A stretch of DNA of 64,000 bases from Polytrichum commune (Eukaryota; Streptophyta; Polytrichopsida; Polytrichales; Polytrichaceae): contig OX485809.1 in the NCBI GenBank assembly GCA_950295325.1, positions 7,874,001 through 7,938,000 of the forward strand. The letters run 5' to 3'. The position numbers were made by a program, and so were the translations under genes. Positions within the stretch are counted from its first letter, which is position 1; each line of letters starts with the position of its first letter. The notes beneath the pieces were generated by a model. It did no database searches and was not told the origin of the DNA. It saw only the letters and a list, made by a program, of their open reading frames with translations. Positions 57,284-64,000 of the stretch are shown here, piece by piece.

Positions 57284-58320
57284 CAGGGTTGTCTATCGCG
57301 ATGTCATGACGGGGTCGTGCCGTCATGATGCGTCGTGTCGGGTCGTGCCGTCATGATGCGTCGTGTCGGGTCGGACCCCTCCGTCACGACACAATAGGCT
57401 CCTCGTAGGGTCAAACTAAGGTCAACCTAGTAGGGTGGGTAAAATACTTACCTTCTTGCCAAGGTGGCGTCCTATGTGGCAAAAAATGCCGACGTGGATG
57501 TGCGTATTTCCCTTGGCATGTAAACCATTTTGCCATTGTGTTTACCATTTTGTTAAAATCAAAGTAATAAAATATTACTAAGGAGGGTGTAGGTCGGACG
57601 GGGGAGAGGGTCGGACGGGGGGAACGGGTGGGGAGCGCGGGCGGACGTGTGGGAACGCGGGGGAACATGGGGTCGGACGGGGGTGAGGGTCGGGCGGGGG
57701 GGGGGAGGACAGGGAGGGAGGACGGGAAGGTACGGGGTTAGGGTATGGGGAACGGGGGGAAGGTAAGTGGGAACGGGGGGGAACGCGGGGAGCGTGTGGG
57801 AACGTGGGGAGCGGGGGATGGGAGCGGGTTTAGGAGGTTTGGATAGGACGGGATGGATGGGAATGGGATTAGGGGAACGGGGGAGGGGAACGGGGGAGGG
57901 GAACGGGAGGGAGGACGGGGGGGGGAGGGTCGGACGGGAGGGTCGGACGGGAAAAGGGAGGATGGGAAAAGGTCGGACAGGGGGGTCGGACGGGAGGGAA
58001 CGTAGGGAACGGGTTAGGGAACATGTTAATGGGCTAAGGGAGCAGGGTTAGGGTACGGGGAACGGGGGGGAATGGGGGCGGACGGGCGCTAGTAATTTTA
58101 TTCCCCACTTTACCTCTACTTTGCTGACATGTCATCACACGTGGACATCGTAACTCCTACGTGTCCGCAATGGGGTAATGTAAATACACAAAAAATTCAG
58201 TAAAATTCAAGTCCGGCAGGATAAAGACATCATCCGGCATAATGTCGTGACGGATACGTGTCGTGACGGCACGACATTATGTCGGGATTACCCTCCGTCA
58301 CGACACAATAGACAACCCTG
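57284..58320. mobile_element. Non-autonomous hAT-like element with a G-rich core
   Basis: The ends CAGGGTTGTCTAT and ATAGACAACCCTG are perfect 13-bp inverted repeats, with a longer imperfect match beyond (TCATGACGG/CCGTCACGACA). The 8-bp duplication AATATGGT at 57276-57283 and 58321-58328 is exact, as expected for hAT elements. The 1037-bp interior has no transposase. Subterminal DNA repeats CGTGCCGTCATGATGCGTCG, and the core is strongly G-rich. Confidence 0.9.
57590..58085 (+). repeat. G-rich minisatellite-like core of the hAT-like element
   Basis: About 500 bp are built from GGTCGGACGGG, GGGGAACGGG, GGGAACGCGGGG and GGGTTAGGG-like words on the plus strand. Runs of three or more G are spaced by short loops over the whole length, which gives high potential for G-quadruplexes. 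Confidence 0.85.
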
Positions 58321-58328
58321 AATATGGT

Positions 58329-60372
58329 ATGGACATTTGAAGAAATTATTTTTGTTTCCAATACCCTTTGGGTTTATTATATCATCCAAGAAACTATCAA
58401 GGCGGGCACTTAGAAAAATACAAAACGCAATTAAAAAAGCAATAAAAAAAGGTATCAAGTAATATGATACCCTAGATACCAAAGATATTGCACACCATAA
58501 TGATCCTATGAAATATCAACATTGAAATGTGTTTAGGAGTATTTTACTTATACGCAAATCAACGACTGTGAACACAAATATATGTTAAAAGTGCACTTAT
58601 TTGCTCACGTTTCATGAGTTATTGGAGAGGCATGCACCTTGTGAATATTGGTGGTGGTTGTGTTTTTGTAGCCACTTGAACAAAAGGCATTACATTAAGC
58701 ATATTGTATCATGATTTGAAGCTATGATGTAAATATTGTGTTTCATGTGGGCTCGTTTGAATTGATCTAATGTTAGGTGACAATGATTATGACCACTAGG
58801 CAAGTACATGTGACATTTTATTGGAATGGTCTTCACAAGTTTCATCCCATACCATTTGCAATGCATCATTTCAAATCATTAATATATGTTCTAGTGGGAT
58901 AGGGTTGCAAGCATGATTAATGTAGGTGTTTCTCTAGGGTGGTGTAGGATGATTATCATTTGCTTTTGATATATATCACTATATTCGTTAATTTGAGACT
59001 TCTCTTGTCTCAAATTAATAAATGGACCACAACAACATGGTCTAATGTTTGGGTCGTCCTACCTAAACCATCTTGATATGAGTTCTTAATTGGGTTCTTG
59101 ATATGAACACCCGCTTCAAAGTATTTGCATCTTACAACATTCTCCAATATTTGTGTGATTTTATCCATGTTCTTATATTTGTAATTGTCTCAAAATGCCA
59201 AAAAAGTCCCAAATTAACGAAATTAATGTTATATGTGGGCTTGTCAAGGATTTCACATCCACGTCTATCATGTCACATCACATTGATGGGGGGTGAATCT
59301 AATAGTTTACCCAAGGGTAAACTGAGACGGTCCACTCCCTGGTCAACAATTTGGTGGACAACTACTTTGCAACCGACATTATAGTTGATTGCAAAATAGC
59401 AATCAACACAACAATTGGCTACAAAAGATAATAAAATTAAAAATTTCAAAAACAACTATGGATTGTTAGATTTTGTTGGTTATAAGATTTGATGATCGAG
59501 ATTTTTTGGGACTTTTTGGGATTTTGGAATTTATGGTTTAGTAGTTGACCACATCAGTTGATTGCTCAAATTTGACTAACACAGTCAACCAAGAGCAATT
59601 GACTTGGAGCAATCAACTGATTGGTTCACTACTACTAGTAATCCACTTATAAGAAAAACCAAAAAAAATCAAAAATTCCAAAAAAAAATTGAATGGTTAG
59701 ATCTGGGTCTAACAAGGTATAATAGTCCATGTTTTGTTTTGAAATGTTCTTTTTTTTTAGAAGTTGATTGCTAGTTGCAACCGACCCAAAAAAATGTTAA
59801 TTTAAAACAAAAAATGGTGCAGTATAAATAGTTACCACAACAATGGGCGTCACATTATTTGTGACTTGACGTAATTGCTAGGGGCCGCATCATGTCCATT
59901 TGCACATCCTTGGCACTTGTTGGATACATGCACGCATGTTTTGCTACAACTTGCAAATAGAAATTTATGCCAAAAAATAAAATTTCTAACAAATATAGCA
60001 TGCTACAAATTTATGTCTCCTACGCCATATATTAAGTAACACTAGGGTTGATAAAATTGACAAAAAAAAGGGGGCTGTTTTTTAATAACAATAGGGTGCA
60101 TTCAAATAAGGGTCATGTACATAATACCCCCCCCCCCCCAAATAAATATCCTCTTAATGCACATTTATAACTACTACCACAAAATGCACTAAGTGCCCAC
60201 CGTGAGAAAAAAATTCATACTCACTAGGTAAAATCACCCTAGTATTTATCAATTTTCTCTATATATTATGAATATTGGCCAAATAACAACTTAGATGTAC
60301 AAAAATTCTCTCATGCCTTGGGATACCCACCATATATCAACATTTGATTGATATTACAATCTCCTATATATA
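58329..60372. other. AT-rich region without a supported gene
   Basis: I see no gene. There is a C-run at about 60127-60139, and repeated (A/T)AAAAATC-type low-complexity words near 59500-59760. Confidence 0.5.
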
Positions 60373-61755
60373 ACAACAAACGTGGTGATGGTGGTGGTGA
60401 TGATAGTGGTAGTGGCGGTCACCCCACCATTCCCCACCATTTTGGAAAGGTCTAGGAACCACATTAAAACTAATACATGTCATCTGTACGGGACCTTAAA
60501 AGAGTTGGGATGACACATGCCCATACTAGATTCGATCAATATGAGTTGAACACCATGTTTGTTGCATTCACCTATATGTACATATACCGGTCCGACATTG
60601 GACTTAAACCATCCTCCACCCCTTACCAAGCTAATTTGATTGATATTACAATCTACTATATACAACAACAAACGTGGTGATGGTGGTGGTGATGATAGTG
60701 ATAGTGGCGATCACCCCATCATTCTCCACTGTTCTGGAAAGGTCTAGGAACTCACATCAAAACTGATACGTGTTGTCTGCACGAGACCTGAAAAGTTGTG
60801 ATGACACATGCCCATTCTAGATTCGATCAATATGAGTTGAACACCATGTTCATTGCCTTCACCTATACGTACATATACCGGTCCAACATTGAACTTAAAC
60901 CACCTTCCACCCTGTACCAAGCTAATGTGACCGATATTACAATCTACTATATACAACAACAAACGTGGTGATGGTGGTGGTGATGATAGTGGTAGCGGCA
61001 GTCACCCCACCATTTTAGAAAGGTCTAGTAACCACATCAAAACTGATACGTGCCGTTTGCATGGGACTTGAGAAGAACTGGGATGACACATGCCCATAGT
61101 AGATTCAATCAATTTGAGTTGGACACCATGTTCGTTGCATTCACCTATATGTATGTATACCGGTTCGACATTGGACTTAAACCACCCTCCACCCCCTACC
61201 AAGCTAATTTGACTGATATATACAACAACAAGTGTGGCGATGGTGGTGGTGATTATAGTGGTAGTGGCGGTCACCCCATCATTTTGGAAAGGTCTAGGAA
61301 CCACATCAAAATTGATATGTGATGTTTGCACGGGACCTAGAAAAAGCTAGGATGACACATGCCCATAGTAGATTCAATCAATATGAGTTGGACACCATGT
61401 TCGTTGCATTCACCTATATGTATGTATACCGGTCCAACATTGGACTTAAACCACCCTCCACCCCCTACCAAGCTAATTTGACTGATATATACAACAACAA
61501 ATGTGGTGATGGTGGTGGTGATGATAGTGGTAGCAGCGGTCACCCCACCATTCCCCACCATTCAGGAAAGGTCTAGGAACCACATCAAAATTGATACGTG
61601 CCATTTGCACGGGACCTAGAAAAAGCTAGGATGACACATGCCCATACTAGATTCAATCAATATGAGTTGGACACCATGTTCGTTGCATTCACCTATATAT
61701 ATACCGGTCCGACATTGGACTTAAACCACCCTCCACCCCCTACCAATCTAGCCTC
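60373..61755. repeat. Five-copy tandem array, unit about 270-292 bp
   Basis: The copies begin with ACAACAA(A/G)(C/T)GTGG(T/C)GATGG near 60373, 60665, 60956, 61225 and 61494. Spacings are 292, 291, 269 and 269. Shared blocks are GATGATAGTGGTAG, CACCCCA.CATT, GGAAAGGTCTAG.AACCACATC, GGATGACACATGCCCATA, ATGAGTTG.ACACCATGTT and GACATTGGACTTAAACCA. The last three copies lack about 22 bp (ATTACAATCTACTATATACA region). Short open frames in each copy reflect the repetition. Unit length is not a multiple of three throughout, so it is not one coding repeat. Confidence 0.92.
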
Positions 61756-64000
61756 CCCCCACCACCACCACGTCATCGGGCGTCACGGGGGGGGGACAAA
61801 GAAAAGCGTGATCCGAAATTCTATCTCGACAATATCTTGACATCGCCTCGTGAGAGTCAGCCTGCCCAATATGGTGCGAGAAGTAGAAACTTGGCAGTGC
61901 CCACCTCATCCGCGATTCGCAGTCACGCTACAAGCGTGAAGGGAAGCACAGCAACTTGAAGTCTAGTATTTATAGTTTCATGGGCACCTCACTACCCCAA
62001 TCATGTGAAGCCTACTAGAGGTTTGGGTAATAATTCTTGTGCGTGGGTGAACGAGTTCATGATTCCTATGGCTCTTGTCGTTGTTGTTGAAGTAACCGAA
62101 GTTGTTGCAGTCTCCGTCGGGATCGGGTAGAGTAGCCTCCTAATTAGCTCACGGGTGGCAGCAGAGGTCGCCTGCCTGCTGGCTGTGGTGGGAGGGTTGG
62201 GGGCTTGGAGTCAATCAGTCGGCGGCCTGAATGTCGCGTCGCAGATCCTCTCCTCTCACCTCGGTTTGCGGCCTTTGACTTGCTACTAGCTTAAAGTATT
62301 TCCGGCTTACCTTTTCTTTGTTTCTTTCTTGCAGGTTGCAAGTGGCAACGCCGTCCTGGCATGGATGTCGACGGAACCGTAGCTTCCTGTCGACATTGCG
62401 CCCAACCGCTAAATTGCTCCCTATAAGTTCTCGGAGGCGGCTTGCGTTTGTGATTCATTGGAGAAGACGGTCACAATCCCGTTACAGTTAACTCACTTGC
62501 GGCAGCGACGTCGAGAGCTGTGCTGACTGAGAGGGACGAGAGGCGATCATCAATGGCAAGTTCATGGGGATGATGCTTATTACCTCTCACAGTCTGCACA
62601 GCTCTCCGCGTCTCTCTTCCGCTTTCTTTCTCGCCATCAGATCCATCGCTGATTTGTTTTGTTTTGTGTAGGTCTCGGTCGGTTTGGGAGGCATATATGT
62701 ATGGGTGAGGAGAATATTGGCTCCTTCCGAATTGCTTGCAATCTTTACTGATAGTCTTCAAGTTCTTCATCACATGAGCCCAATGAGTTGTATGTAATCT
62801 GCCTCTTGGGGAGAGGAGCCGAGTCATACACCAGAAATTCTAGAGCAAATGGCATAAATTCTTGGGTCATCCGGTCCCAATGAATCCTTCCGTTTAGGAG
62901 CGGTAGCTTCTTCTTATCTCACAGCACTCTGCACAGCTCTCTACTTAGCTTCTCTCTTCCGGTTTCCCGACATTACGTTCCTTTGGATTCGCAGGTAGGT
63001 ATGGGTGAGAATGGCTCCTTGCTGTTTGTAAATTACCCGGACCGGCTGTTTCCTGCAGGTCACCTGTTGGCATCGGCTGAAAGGGTCACTGGGTTGTGTA
63101 TACCTCTTGTGCTCAAGTTCTTCACATGATCTCTCATGACTGATAATGATCCTGCATTCTTTTCATGATTGCGTTCATGTTAATCTTCACATGAGCCCCC
63201 AACGACCTTCCTTCTTCTTCAGAGAACCGGAGACTCATACTCAATAACATTCTTGAGAAGTCTCTTACCTATGTAGTCTCCTGCCGAGGCAAATAATACG
63301 ATTCTTGCGCTGCACATCTGGGGGTGGTAGCTTAATATTATTTCTCACAGTCTGCACAGCTCTCCGCCAGCATTACATCGTTCTCTTGGTTTGTATCTAT
63401 ATGTGTAAGTATGTTCAGAGTTGTATTTAAGTGTTGTGCTCAACTTCTTCACATGAGCCCCAATGACTTGTAAGGTATGTGAGTGCTATATGGTTCCTTT
63501 TTCATGTTCTCCAACTTCTACCGATTGGATTTACAAAACAAAACTCGTGCTGCATTAGCATTAGCAAATCTATGATGAAATATATGCAAAAACCGGATTG
63601 AAAATCAGACCTCCCCACTTTAGTTATGGTTATCAGAAGCGTTGTTTGTTGATTTCTTAAGTGGATACATAGGTCCTCCGAATTATGTTCACTGTTGAGT
63701 GTAGAGTAGTTATCAATATTTGAAGACGTAGTCCAATCTCTTTTAAACTTCTATCTTTACGACATTTGCCCTTTGATCCTCACCGAACTAGGGGTCCAAT
63801 TAAGAAAAGTAACTGCATAACACCTACATACCTTATGTGACACATTTCTTCAGAGAGGAGCCTCATACTAACAATCTGGATTAATTGTGTATGTAATATC
63901 CTGCAGGCGCAAATGGATTAACTCCATGGGGGGCACTAGGTTATTGACTCATGATATTGTCTCTCAGCAGTCATCAAGATCATTGTTTATCCTGGTAGGT
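61756..64000. other. Terminal region, no supported gene, diverged repeated blocks
   Basis: TCTGCACAGCTCTC occurs at 62593, 62928 and 63351, each after CTCACAG-like sequence. TTCTTCACATGAGCCC or close variants occur near 62764, 63118, 63184 and 63446. Pyrimidine-rich stretches ending in TGCAG (62333, 63056 and 63901) look like splice acceptors. A spliced noncoding or degenerate transcript is possible but unproven. Confidence 0.4.

Noticed and set aside
60477-61840. Repeated short proteins in the tandem array
   Set aside because: Spacings of 269, 291 and 292 bp are not all multiples of three, and frames occur on both strands, so the repeat is not one coding array.

Overview
The window looks like a transposon-dense intergenic stretch of a land-plant nuclear genome. 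The strongest evidence is a CACTA (En/Spm) transposon whose transposase carries the plant-specific Transposase_21, DUF4218 and DUF4216 modules. Long AT-rich stretches without genes, many solo LTRs with 5-bp target duplications and a non-autonomous hAT-like element fit a large repeat-rich genome. I cannot name the species. No intact ordinary host gene, rRNA, tRNA or CRISPR array was found.

Region 1-9.6 kb is a nested insertion stack. The oldest layer is a dead APE-type LINE on the minus strand, cut off by the window start. It encodes a 2A-like DxExNPGP motif at the end of the second of two tandem ~100-residue modules, then an endonuclease and a YADD reverse transcriptase. A solo LTR (1100-2071, duplication ATTTA) splits the reverse transcriptase. 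A 4.1-kb TG...CA unit (2297-6444, duplication ATTAC) carries its own 566-codon ORF and is extremely rich in TCCGG. A second TG...CA unit at 38541-40091 (duplication ATTAT) carries a broken homologue of that ORF.

Region 9.6-40.6 kb is mostly decayed sequence. It holds an unrecognised ORF broken by one stop (9629-11074), a possible small secreted Cys-rich protein (11330-11833), two solo LTRs of one family in opposite orientation (19077-20958 and 25013-26693, both with exact 5-bp duplications), a CACTA relic, several inverted-repeat MITE candidates and decayed coding frames near 34.6 and 37 kb.

Region 40678-56358 is the highlight: a complete 15.7-kb CACTA element with 28-bp terminal inverted repeats (one mismatch) and a 3-bp ATG duplication. 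It has two divergent transcription units. The minus unit encodes a three-exon transposase with no internal stop and, upstream of it, a SET-domain ORF joined to a transposase-associated zinc-finger-like exon. The plus unit is a seven-exon TNPA-like accessory gene whose sixth exon holds an FCP1/NLI-type CTD-phosphatase-like domain lacking the catalytic aspartate, and whose last exon resembles a DUF8039-type module. It has four in-frame stops. Short inverted ATGACT/AGTCAT motifs fill the subterminal regions and nearly every intron, but not the exons.

Region 56.4-64 kb has a hAT-like element (57284-58320, 8-bp duplication AATATGGT) with a G-rich core, a five-copy ~270-292-bp tandem array (60373-61755) and a terminal noncoding stretch of diverged repeats. 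The transposase could in principle act on its own element and on short relatives. The SET and phosphatase-like modules suggest captured chromatin or transcription functions, but that role is inference.
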